The notes beneath the pieces were generated by a model. That model was not told the origin of the DNA. It worked only from the letters and a program-made list of their open reading frames with translations, and made no database searches. Shown one piece after another: positions 8,726-16,175 of a stretch of 64,000 nt of DNA. The stretch comes from Micromonospora pallida (GTDB lineage: Bacteria > Actinomycetota > Actinomycetes > Mycobacteriales > Micromonosporaceae). A program made the translations under genes and the position numbers. Each line of letters begins with the position of its first letter. Position 1 is the first letter of the stretch. Where the stretch lies: NCBI RefSeq assembly GCF_900090325.1, contig NZ_FMHW01000002.1:186001-250000 (forward strand). The letters run 5' to 3'.

Positions 8726-9672
8726 ACCGCGATCCTGCCGTCCCGGCCGGTGTCCAGCCAGAGCCGGATCAGGTCGCGGCGGAGGGCCGGGTCGGGGTGG
8801 TCCTCGTACGCGGTGCGGCTGTGCAGCACCACCCGGTTGTTGAGGAATTGCAGGTCACCGGGGCGCAGGTCCATGGTGAGCGTGAAGCGCGGGTCGTTGG
8901 TGATCCGGTCGAGGGCGGCCATGGCCTCGACCTGGGCCGGAGTCAGCGGCGGCACGTGCGCGCCGCGCTGGGCCGAGCGGATGTAGTCGGGCCCGTAGTG
9001 GGCGACCAGCCCGCCCTCGTCGTCGCGTGTGTAGATCGGGTGCTGGTGGAAGCTCTCCGGCCCGTCGCCGGTGCGGCGGTCGTGCCACCACGGCTGGTAG
9101 AGCACGTCGGCCAGGTCCGGTCGGGTACGCACGATCTCGTTGTGTACGGCCACCGAGCTGACGATGGTGCTGAGCCCGCCGGAACGCGCCGGCCGGACGC
9201 AGAGCAGCGCCACGACGTCGGTGGGGTCGGCGTGGAAGCCGAGTCGCTGGCGGTGCTGGTAGCTGCGGGTCGTCGGGTGGGCCGGGTCCGCGCCCTCGTC
9301 CCGTACGTGCAGCACGGGCACCCGCTGTGGCCCCTGGGGCACGACGGTGCCGACGTGGCTGGCGACACCCAGCGCCAGGATCTCGCAGTGCTGCTCGGTC
9401 AGGCCGCCGACCGGTGCCCCGGTGACCAGGGCGAAGCCGCGACCGTCAGTCACCTCGGTGGCCAGCCGCGCCAGCACGGGTCCGAGCGTCGGTAGTGGGA
9501 AGACCTGGGCGGAGATCTCCTCGAGGGGCACGCCGGCCGCTGCCACGGTGTCGACCGCGGCGCGCAGTTCGGCCCGGTGCGCCTCGGTGAGGGTCAGCCG
9601 CCATCCGTCGTCGTGGGTCGTCTGGTCGCCCCGCCAATCGGCCGGGTGGCGTACCTCGCTGATCACTGCCAT
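8722..9672 (-). CDS. TauD/clavaminate-synthase-type Fe(II)/2-oxoglutarate dioxygenase
   Basis: 316 residues, the usual size for the TauD/TfdA and asparagine-oxygenase group. Iron ligands: the HxD pair at His147 and Asp149 in a Phe-His-Ala-Asp-Pro-Thr-Asp motif, and the distal His in Val-Val-Leu-His-Ser-Arg. The following Arg would hold 2-oxoglutarate. Such enzymes hydroxylate amino acids, taurine or other acids; the substrate is unknown. It is the first gene of a two-gene operon with OsmC. The next gene upstream is the Roadblock pair, separated by a terminator. Confidence 0.85.
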   Translation of the reverse strand: MAVISEVRHPADWRGDQTTHDDGWRLTLTEAHRAELRAAVDTVAAAGVPLEEISAQVFPLPTLGPVLARLATEVTDGRGFALVTGAPVGGLTEQHCEILALGVASHVGTVVPQGPQRVPVLHVRDEGADPAHPTTRSYQHRQRLGFHADPTDVVALLCVRPARSGGLSTIVSSVAVHNEIVRTRPDLADVLYQPWWHDRRTGDGPESFHQHPIYTRDDEGGLVAHYGPDYIRSAQRGAHVPPLTPAQVEAMAALDRITNDPRFTLTMDLRPGDLQFLNNRVVLHSRTAYEDHPDPALRRDLIRLWLDTGRDGRIAV

Positions 9673-9852
9673 CGGGCCGTACCTCCGGGGACGGGCCCGG
9701 AACCGTCACCGGGCTTTCGTCCCATCATCAGCCGGTGGTGGCCGGGAGGCCCGTCCGGTCTGCCAAGGGCATAACCACCCCGGAGCCCGTTCGCCCAGGG
9801 GCCGCCGCCTCGAGGCCCGCCAATCCCGGAACCCGCCGCCACGACCCCGGCT

Positions 9853-9882
9853 GTCGCGGGCGGAAGCTGGTCCGCCCGCGAC
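9853..9882 (-). terminator. Terminator of the Roadblock operon
   Basis: GTCGCGGGCGGA (9853-9864) and TCCGCCCGCGAC (9871-9882) form a perfect 12-bp stem with a six-base loop, 34 bases past the last stop of the leftward Roadblock operon. No U-tract, as is common in actinobacteria. The rest of 9673-9915 holds no gene. Confidence 0.7.
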
Positions 9883-9915
9883 GGCTCGGGTGGTGGTGTG
9901 AAGATCAGGGCGGGG

Positions 9916-10395
9916 TCAGAAGCCGACGAGCAGGTCGGCGAGGCGCTCGGCCACGCCGGGGGCGTGCAGGTGCAGCCGGGCCACGTTCACCGCGTCCTCG
10001 CCGACCACCGCGAGCAGGGCTTGGCCGTTGACCGCGTAGACGCTCAGGTAGCCGGCCGAGTTTCGGACGGTGGACTGCTGGAACGCCCCCTGCCCGAGGC
10101 TCAGACCGATCTGCCGGCCGAGGCCGAAGGTGCTGGCGGCGAGCGCGGCCAGGTCGTCCGGGTGTGCCCCGTTGGGCATGGTGTGGGTGATGAGTAGCCC
10201 GTCGACCCCACCCAGGACGCAACCGGTGACGCCGGGGATCTGGAGCCGCAACTCGGCCAGTTCGGTGTTGATCGCCGCGTACGGCAGGGAACGATTGCCG
10301 GCGAGCGACGGCGGGAGCCGTTCCGGCGGCGGCAGGGAATCAGGCTGGCGGACCCGCCGGGGGAGGGCTGTCGCGCCCGGGACGAGGCCGTTCAC
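9916..10395 (-). CDS. Roadblock/LC7-domain protein, second of a pair
   Basis: 159 residues. After a Pro-rich N-terminal tail of about 40 residues comes a single Roadblock/LC7 domain: a helix, then Ile-Pro-Gly-Val-Thr-Gly-Cys-Val-Leu-Gly-Gly-Val-Asp-Gly-Leu, a Gly-Leu-Gly loop, and a C-terminal strand Ala-Leu-Leu-Ala-Val-Val-Gly. In bacteria such domains bind small Ras-like GTPases (MglB type). The GTG start overlaps the upstream stop (GTGA at 10392-10395). No GTPase, histidine kinase or DUF742 gene adjoins it, so this is not a Streptomyces conservon. Confidence 0.75.
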   Translation of the reverse strand: MNGLVPGATALPRRVRQPDSLPPPERLPPSLAGNRSLPYAAINTELAELRLQIPGVTGCVLGGVDGLLITHTMPNGAHPDDLAALAASTFGLGRQIGLSLGQGAFQQSTVRNSAGYLSVYAVNGQALLAVVGEDAVNVARLHLHAPGVAERLADLLVGF

Positions 10396-10763
10396 AACTC
10401 CAGGCTTTCCTCGATGGTGCGGAGCTGGTGCCGGGCGAGGGCCAGGTTGGCGCGGTTCTTGCTCAGCATCAGGTAGAGGAACAGGCCCTTGCCGTGCAGA
10501 CCGGTCAGCGGCCGGATCACGTGGTACTGCCTACCGAGGGTGATGAGCATGTCCTCGATCTCGTCGTTCAGGTTGAGCATCTCGATGGTGCGCATCTTGG
10601 CGCGCACCACGTCGGTGTTGCCGGCGGCGGCCACGGTCAGGTCCAGCTCGGCAGTGCCCCCCGCCACGCCGAGCGTCATCCCGCTGGTGTAGTCCACCAG
10701 TGCGACACCGATAGCGCCCTCGATCTGCATCGCGCCCTTCAACGCGATGTCAAGGTTCGCCAC
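10392..10763 (-). CDS. Roadblock/LC7-like protein, first of a pair
   Basis: 123 residues starting at the GTG at 10763, chosen because a strong GGGGGGAAG ribosome site lies just upstream and the longer frame loses similarity. The domain shows Ile-Glu-Gly-Ala-Ile-Gly-Val-Ala-Leu-Val-Asp-Tyr-Thr-Ser-Gly-Met and a C-terminal Gly-Lys-Gly-Leu-Phe-Leu-Tyr-Leu-Met strand, with no extra domains. It probably dimerises with the downstream partner, with which it overlaps by four bases. The output could be GTPase control or polarity, by analogy only. Confidence 0.7.
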   Translation of the reverse strand: MANLDIALKGAMQIEGAIGVALVDYTSGMTLGVAGGTAELDLTVAAAGNTDVVRAKMRTIEMLNLNDEIEDMLITLGRQYHVIRPLTGLHGKGLFLYLMLSKNRANLALARHQLRTIEESLEL

Positions 10764-11144
10764 GACTTCCCCCCAGTCAGCGGAACGGTGCTGCTGACGC
10801 ACGTGCGCACGGGCGTCCGCGCTCGACGCAACACCTTTGGAATGTTGCAAAGAGGCTTGCACATCGCCCTGGTGGGCGCACCTGGCCGGCGGCCCAACCA
10901 CCTGACCAGCCGGCCGGGAGCACACCACTGATCAGCGGAAACATGCCGTCCGGCGGATGGCTCCGGCTGGTCGGGTGGGTTGGGCATCCGGTCGGGTGAG
11001 CGCTGTGGTGTCCCGGCCGGTCACCCTGGCGGGCGTTCTTCGCCGTTTCGGCCCGCCCCGCCGGGAGCACGTCTACTGTGGAGGACATCGGCATCTTCGG
11101 ATGGTCCGGTGGCGGCCGGTCGCCTCCCGGTGCACAGTGATGTC
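10764..11144. other. Divergent intergenic region between Roadblock operon and small gene
   Basis: It holds the ribosome site for the leftward Roadblock operon and a short inverted repeat CAACA/TGTTG near 10830-10848, a possible operator. No gene is supported. The rightward gene starts at 11145. Confidence 0.4.
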
Positions 11145-11345
11145 ATGAGCGACAGCGGACACGGAAGTTACTACTGGTGCCTACGGCACCACCGGGTCGA
11201 GACCGAGGCCGACAAGTGTCCGGCCAAGTTCGTGCTCGGCCCGTATCCCTCGGCGGCTGCCGCCGAGAACGCCCTACAGACCGTGCAGGACCGGAACGAG
11301 GCGTGGGAGGCCGAGGACGCCCGCTGGGCCGGGGAGGACAGATGA
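11145..11345 (+). CDS. Small conserved actinobacterial protein of unknown function
   Basis: 66 residues from the ATG at 11145. It begins with a Tyr-Tyr-Trp-Cys-Leu-Arg-His-His-Arg-Val-Glu segment followed by one further Cys (Asp-Lys-Cys-Pro), then Leu-Gly-Pro-Tyr-Pro-Ser and a helix rich in Ala, Glu and Asp. The Cys-His-His-Cys set could bind a metal, but only four ligands are present in unusual spacing. Proteins of this pattern are common in actinomycetes without known role. It is followed after 82 bases by the histone-like gene. Confidence 0.65.
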   Translation: MSDSGHGSYYWCLRHHRVETEADKCPAKFVLGPYPSAAAAENALQTVQDRNEAWEAEDARWAGEDR

Positions 11346-11427
11346 GCGGTGCGGGACGCCCCGTGCCGAGGATCTCCGGGCTCCGGACGGAGTCCCGCGA
11401 GCGCATGTCCGCAAGGAGGGAGACGAC

Positions 11428-12426
11428 ATGGCCGAAGCACGTAAGGCCACCACCCGCCCGGCCGCCGCCCGTACCACCGCGAAGAAGACCGCAGCGGCGG
11501 AGCGGAACACCGGTGCCAGCCGGACGACCCCGGTCCGGAAGTCCACCACGACGGCTCGCCGGGGCACCGCGGGCGGGGTGATGACGACCGGTGCCACCAC
11601 CGCCCGGCGGACGGGCTCGGTCGCCCGACAGGCGCCGGCCGGGAAGGCCACCGCCACGGGAGAGGCGAAGGCCACTCCCGCCACCCGGAAGACCACGACG
11701 GCGGCCAAGCGGACCACCACCGGCGAGACGAAGCAGACCAGCGCGGCGAAGCGGACCAGCGCGGCGAAGCGGACCAGCGCGGCGACGAAACGAACCGGCT
11801 CCGCCACGACCAGCCGCGCCGCCGACGCGGGCCGGAAGGCGACCACCGCGAAGCGGACCGCGTCGACCACGGCCACGAAGGCGACGGGCGCGACGAGACC
11901 CACCGCAACGGCGGGCAAGAGCAGGCCCACTGCCACGGCCGGGAAGAGCACGGCGGCGAAGCGGGCGGCGACGGCCGCTCGGAACACCACGACCGCCCGG
12001 TCCGCCGCCGCGAAGGCGACGGCGGCAGTGCGGAAGGCGGCCCCAGCAGGGGCGCGCAAGACGACGGCGGCAGTGCGGAAGACGCCCACGACGGCCCGTA
12101 AGGCGGCCACGTCGGCGACCCGTCCGGCGGTCCGGAAGGCGACCACAGCCACCCAGACCCCGATCCGCAAGGCCGCGTCGACCCGGCCGGCGGCCACCAC
12201 GTCGACGGCGAGACAGGCGCCGGCCCGTACGCCTGCCGCCACCGTGGCCGCCGCCCGGCGAGAGGCCCGGACCAGCACGTCGACCGCCTCCTCGAAGCGG
12301 GCCACCTCGGCCCGCAAGACCGCCGGCCGGAAGGTGGTCGCGGGCCGGTCGACGGTCAAGCCCGCGACCCGCAGCGCCCCGGCCCGGGCCCGGAGAGCCA
12401 CCGGCCCGGCGGAGCCAACCGCCTGA
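11428..12426 (+). CDS. Histone-H1-like basic low-complexity protein
   Basis: 332 residues from the ATG at 11428, preceded by an excellent AAGGAGGGAG ribosome site. Almost the whole chain is Ala, Thr, Lys and Arg with short motifs such as Ala-Lys-Arg-Thr and Arg-Lys-Ala-Thr; there is no globular domain, and Asp and aromatic residues are nearly absent. Composition matches eukaryotic H1 tails, AlgP, HctB and the C-tail of mycobacterial HU. It therefore probably binds and compacts DNA. Bases 11737-11785 are a tandem 18-bp repeat, which suggests growth by slippage. A long antisense frame is a composition shadow. Confidence 0.7.
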   Translation: MAEARKATTRPAAARTTAKKTAAAERNTGASRTTPVRKSTTTARRGTAGGVMTTGATTARRTGSVARQAPAGKATATGEAKATPATRKTTTAAKRTTTGETKQTSAAKRTSAAKRTSAATKRTGSATTSRAADAGRKATTAKRTASTTATKATGATRPTATAGKSRPTATAGKSTAAKRAATAARNTTTARSAAAKATAAVRKAAPAGARKTTAAVRKTPTTARKAATSATRPAVRKATTATQTPIRKAASTRPAATTSTARQAPARTPAATVAAARREARTSTSTASSKRATSARKTAGRKVVAGRSTVKPATRSAPARARRATGPAEPTA

Positions 12427-12511
12427 CCGCCGTACGGCCGCTGCCGACCGGCCGGCGGGGGCGGCGTCGCCATCCGAGCGGAACTGGCAGTGCGCTGCCA
12501 GGATTGGTCCC

Positions 12512-13936
12512 GTGGTCATTCGACGCGTACTGGCACCCCGCATCGACTTCGGCGCGCTGCGGCGGGAACTGGGGCTGCCCGACCATTTCCCACCGGAGGC
12601 GCAGCGGGAGGCGGACGAGGCGGCGGCGCGACCGCTGCCGGCGCTCGCCGACCGGACCGACGTGCCGCTGGTCACCCTCGACCCGCCCACCTCCCGGGAC
12701 CTGGACCAGGCGATGTGCCTGACCCGCCGGCCGGGCGGCGGCTACCGGGTGCGGTACGCGATTGCCGACGTCGCCACCCACGTACGCCCGGGCGGGGCGC
12801 TGGAGGCGGAGACCTGGCGGCGGGGCCAGACGGTCTACCTGCCCGACGGCAACGTGCCGCTGCACCCGGAGACGCTCAGCGAGGGCGCGGCGAGCCTGCT
12901 GCCCGACGTCGAGCGGGCGGCGGTGCTCTGGACCATCGACCTGGACGCCGACGCGACCACCGTCGGCGTGCACCTGGAACGGGCCCGGGTCCGCAGCCGC
13001 GCGAAACTCGACTACCGGGGCGTGCAGGCCGACGCCGACGCGGGTCGGCTGGCCGAGCCGATCGCTCTCCTGCCGGAACTGGGCGCCCTGCTGACCGCGC
13101 GGGGGCTGCGGCGCGGGGCGATCAACCTGCCCCTGCCCGAGCAGGACGTCGAACCCGACGGCGACGGTTGGCGGCTGGTGTTGCGCGGGCCGGTGCCGAT
13201 GGAGGAGCACAACGCCCAGATCTCGCTGCTGACCGGGATGGCCGCCGCCGACCTCATGCTCGCCGGCCGGATCGGACTGCTCCGGACGATGCCTGGCCCG
13301 AGACCGGAGGCGGTCGACCGGTTGCGGGCCGCCGCCGCCCCGCTCGGTGTGGACTGGCCGGACGGGGCGTCCGTCGGCGAGGTGGTGGCCCGGCTCGACC
13401 CGGCCCGGCCCCGGGCGGCGGCCTTCGTCGACCAGGCCGCTGAGCTGCTGCGCGGTGCCGCGTACACGGCCTTCGACGGCGAGGTGCCGGCCGAGCCGGG
13501 GCACGGTGGGGTGGCCGCCGCGTACGCCCACGTCACCGCGCCGCTGCGTCGGCTCGCCGACCGGTACGCCACCGAGGTCTGCCTCGCCCTGTACGAGGAG
13601 CGGCCGGTGCCCGAGTGGGCGCGTACGGCGTTGCCGAGGCTGCCGGAGACGATGACGAGCACCGACCGGACCGCCTCGGCCGCCAGCCGGGGTGCCGTCG
13701 AGTTGGCCGAGGCGGTGCTGCTGGCCGACCGGGTGGGGGAGACGTTCGAGGCGGCGGTGGTGGACGTGGACGCCCCCGTCACCCGTCCGGGCCGCCAGCC
13801 CGGCGGCACGGTGGCGCTGGACGCGCCGCCGGTGCGGGCCCGCTGCACCGGCGAACTGCCGCTCGGGGAGCGGGTCACCGTCCGCCTGGTCACCGCCGAT
13901 CCGACCACCCGCCGGGTGGCCTTCGCCCGCGCCTGA
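12512..13936 (+). CDS. RNB-domain exoribonuclease (RNase II/R-like)
   Basis: 474 residues from the GTG at 12512. The catalytic RNB signature is clear: a Thr-Leu-Asp-Pro-Pro-Thr-Ser-Arg-Asp-Leu-Asp-Gln-Ala block near residue 65, an Ile-Ala-Asp-Val-Ala-Thr-His-Val strand, and Leu-Pro-Asp-Gly-Asn-Val-Pro-Leu-His-Pro. These give the Asp cluster that holds magnesium. A His-Val-Thr-Ala-Pro-Leu-Arg-Arg segment near residue 345 matches the RNB C-terminal core. It lacks the cold-shock and most of the S1 region of RNase R, as is usual for this actinobacterial subgroup. It should degrade RNA 3' to 5'. Confidence 0.88.
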   Translation: MVIRRVLAPRIDFGALRRELGLPDHFPPEAQREADEAAARPLPALADRTDVPLVTLDPPTSRDLDQAMCLTRRPGGGYRVRYAIADVATHVRPGGALEAETWRRGQTVYLPDGNVPLHPETLSEGAASLLPDVERAAVLWTIDLDADATTVGVHLERARVRSRAKLDYRGVQADADAGRLAEPIALLPELGALLTARGLRRGAINLPLPEQDVEPDGDGWRLVLRGPVPMEEHNAQISLLTGMAAADLMLAGRIGLLRTMPGPRPEAVDRLRAAAAPLGVDWPDGASVGEVVARLDPARPRAAAFVDQAAELLRGAAYTAFDGEVPAEPGHGGVAAAYAHVTAPLRRLADRYATEVCLALYEERPVPEWARTALPRLPETMTSTDRTASAASRGAVELAEAVLLADRVGETFEAAVVDVDAPVTRPGRQPGGTVALDAPPVRARCTGELPLGERVTVRLVTADPTTRRVAFARA

Positions 13937-13944
13937 ACGAGGGC

Positions 13945-13989
13945 AAAGGCCGCCGCCTGAGCGCGGACGACGGCCGACCGGCGGCCTTT
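13945..13989 (+). terminator. Terminator after the RNB nuclease gene
   Basis: AAAGGCCGCC at 13945 pairs with GGCGGCCTTT ending at 13989, a 10-bp stem flanked by A and T runs, eight bases past the stop codon. Confidence 0.75.
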
Positions 13990-14043
13990 CTCACCACCGG
14001 CGGCGCTGTCGCCCCACGAGTGGTGTTTGCGAGGATGAGCCCC

Positions 14044-14742
14044 ATGGCATACGACGCGAGCGCGCTGCCCGACGTGTCCGGGCTGACCGTGGGCATCATC
14101 GGCGGTACCGGCGACCAGGGGCGGGGGCTCGCCTACCGGTTCGCCCGGGCCGGGCAGACCGTGCTGATCGGCTCCCGGTCCGCCGAGCGGGCCGAGGAGT
14201 CCGCCCGGGAGATCGCCGCGCTGCCCGGGGTGCCCGCCGACGCCACCGTCACCGGAGCCGGCAACGAGGAGGTCGCCCGGCGAGCCGACATCGTGATCGT
14301 CGCGGTGCCCTGGGAGGGGCACGCCGCCACCGTCGCCGCCCTGGCCGAGCCGCTCGCCGGCAAGATCGTCGTGGACTGTGTGAACCCGCTCGGCTTCGAC
14401 AAGCAGGGCCCGTACGCGCTGACCGTCGAGGAGGGCAGCGCCGTCCAGCAGGCCGCCGCGCTGCTGCCCGACTCCCGGGTGTGCGCCGCGTTCAACCACG
14501 TCAGCGCGCCCCTGCTGGCCGACCCGGAGGTCGACCGGATCCAGTTGGACGTGCTGGTCTGCACCGAGGACCGGGAGGCCGCCGGGGTGGTCGCCGCGCT
14601 GGCCGCCCGGATCCCCGGCATGCGGGGCATCTACGCCGGCCGGTTGCGCAACGCCCACCAGATCGAGGCGTTCACCGCCAACCTGATCGCCATCAACAAG
14701 CGCTACAAGGCGCACGCCGGCATCCGGGTCACCGACCTGTGA
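14044..14742 (+). CDS. npdG: F420:NADPH oxidoreductase (NADPH-dependent F420 reductase)
   Basis: 232 residues. An N-terminal Rossmann fold reads GIIGGTGDQGRGLAYRFA at about residues 16-33, followed by Gly-Ser-Arg-Ser for the NADP 2'-phosphate, Val-Ala-Val-Pro-Trp at 90, and Asp-Cys-Val-Asn-Pro-Leu. The family passes hydride between NADPH and the deazaflavin F420. F420 enzymes are common in actinomycetes. Length is normal. It stands alone, between two terminators. Confidence is high for family, moderate for the preferred direction of hydride transfer. Confidence 0.88.
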   Translation: MAYDASALPDVSGLTVGIIGGTGDQGRGLAYRFARAGQTVLIGSRSAERAEESAREIAALPGVPADATVTGAGNEEVARRADIVIVAVPWEGHAATVAALAEPLAGKIVVDCVNPLGFDKQGPYALTVEEGSAVQQAAALLPDSRVCAAFNHVSAPLLADPEVDRIQLDVLVCTEDREAAGVVAALAARIPGMRGIYAGRLRNAHQIEAFTANLIAINKRYKAHAGIRVTDL

Positions 14743-15086
14743 GCCGGTGCCGCCGGTAGCCGGGCGGCCGACCAGGCCAGCCAGGTCCGGGTGAGCGTAC
14801 GGCCGGCCAACCCGGCCAGCCGTGGCCCGTGCGCGGTCGCGACCGCCGTACGCCCGGTCAGCCACCGCGTCCGGTAGCCCGGGATCCCAAGTCACCCACC
14901 CGCCGATTGTGGCCGTGCCCCACCGCCACTGCGACCGGCCGGGGCCGGTCCGGCAACCACGCCGACCGGCGGGGCCTGGGTCCGGCGGGAGGGCAACCAC
15001 CGCGACCGGCCGGGGTCGGGGACCGATCCGGCAGTACTGCGACCGGCGGAGGTCGGGCCGGGCAGGTGCCCGGCCCGACCCGTACC
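14743..15086. repeat. Non-coding stretch with degenerate GC-rich repeats
   Basis: Between 14930 and 15050 a loose unit containing CGACCGGC and GGCAACCAC/GGCAGTACTG variants recurs about four times at 50-70 base spacing. No gene is supported. The last 36 bases carry the panB terminator. Confidence 0.5.
15051..15080 (-). terminator. Terminator of panB
   Basis: GGTCGGGCCGGGC and GCCCGGCCCGACC form a perfect 13-bp stem with a four-base loop, seven bases beyond the panB stop on the leftward strand. Confidence 0.75.
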
Positions 15087-16007
15087 TCAGAAGGTGTGCT
15101 CGGCGGCCGGGAACTCCCCGGCGCGGACCTCGTCGGCGAACCGACGGGTCGCGTCGGTCAGCACCCCGGCCAGGTCGGCGTAGCGCTTGACGAACCGGGG
15201 AGCCTTCCCGCCGCGTAGGCCGGCCATGTCCTGCCAGACCAGCACCTGCGCGTCGGTGTCCGGACCGGCGCCGATGCCCACGGTCGGGATGGTCAGCGTG
15301 CTGGTCACCCGCTTGGCGACCTCGCCGGGCACCATCTCCAGCACCACCGCGAAGGCGCCCGCCTCGGCCACCGCCCGCGCGTCCGCGAGGACCTCGTCGC
15401 CGGCCTCGCCGCGCCCCTGCACCCGGTACCCGCCGATGGTGTGCTCCCGTTGCGGGGTGAAGCCGACGTGTGCCATCACCGGGATGCCGGCCCCGGTGAT
15501 CGCCTCGACCTGCGCGGCGTAGCGGCGGCCGCCCTCCAGCTTCACCGCGTGGCAGCCGCCCTCCTTCATGAACCGCACCGCCGTCCGCAGCGCCTGTGTC
15601 GGCCCCTCCTCGTACGAGCCGAAGGGCAGGTCGGCCACGACCAGTGAGTGTCGGGTCGCCCGGACCACCGCCCGGACCAGGGAGAGCATCTCGTCGACGG
15701 TCACCGGCAGGGTCGTCTCGTGCCCGAAGACGTTGTTCGCCGCCGAGTCGCCGACCAGCAGCACCGGGATACCGGCCTGGTCGAAGATCGCGGCGGTGTA
15801 CTGGTCGTACGCGGTCAGCATCGGCCACCGCTCGCCGCGCTCCTTGGCGGCGAGCAGGTCCCGGGTGCGTACCCGCCGGGTCGCCGGGCCGCCGTAGAGC
15901 GCCGTCACCTCGGCCGGCGCGTCCGCTGTCATCCCGGCCGGCGCCTCTGCCGGGGGGTTGCCGGTCGGGCGGTTGGTGGGCACGGCACCGCTCGTTGCAT
16001 CGGACAT
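15087..16007 (-). CDS. panB: 3-methyl-2-oxobutanoate hydroxymethyltransferase
   Basis: 306 residues. It makes ketopantoate from 2-oxoisovalerate and methylene-tetrahydrofolate, the first pantothenate step. After a Pro/Ala-rich 35-residue tail come the diagnostic segments: Met-Leu-Thr-Ala-Tyr-Asp, Leu-Leu-Val-Gly-Asp-Ser, the metal-binding Asp in [27 protein letters not shown], and Thr-Val-Gly-Ile-Gly-Ala-Gly. Neighbouring glnA2 and nadE match the usual actinobacterial order. It is separately terminated on the left. Confidence 0.95.
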   Translation of the reverse strand: MSDATSGAVPTNRPTGNPPAEAPAGMTADAPAEVTALYGGPATRRVRTRDLLAAKERGERWPMLTAYDQYTAAIFDQAGIPVLLVGDSAANNVFGHETTLPVTVDEMLSLVRAVVRATRHSLVVADLPFGSYEEGPTQALRTAVRFMKEGGCHAVKLEGGRRYAAQVEAITGAGIPVMAHVGFTPQREHTIGGYRVQGRGEAGDEVLADARAVAEAGAFAVVLEMVPGEVAKRVTSTLTIPTVGIGAGPDTDAQVLVWQDMAGLRGGKAPRFVKRYADLAGVLTDATRRFADEVRAGEFPAAEHTF

Positions 16008-16175
16008 GTCCGCTCCTCTCGCCTCGAGGCCGCCCTCGCGGTCCCCGGGTCACCCGCATCGTCGCACCGCCCGAGGGCGGCCCGGCAGAGCGCAGTGGAG
16101 GATGTCACAACCGGTGGGCGACCGGTCCCGGACCGGCCGCCCACGAGCGGTGACCCAGCCCTGCTCGGGCGCGGC

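Noticed and set aside
9916..10763. Streptomyces-type conservon
   Set aside because: No sensor kinase, DUF742 or GTP-binding gene beside the two Roadblock genes.
11143..12690. A 515-codon minus-strand frame opposite the histone-like gene
   Set aside because: The plus strand has the strong ribosome site and the known composition type; the minus reading is Arg/Gly/Ser-rich without any pattern.
13012..16059. A 1015-codon open frame on the minus strand
   Set aside because: It runs antisense to the RNB nuclease and the F420 reductase and only coincides with panB in its frame-shifted part; very high GC keeps stops rare. No domain is seen in it.
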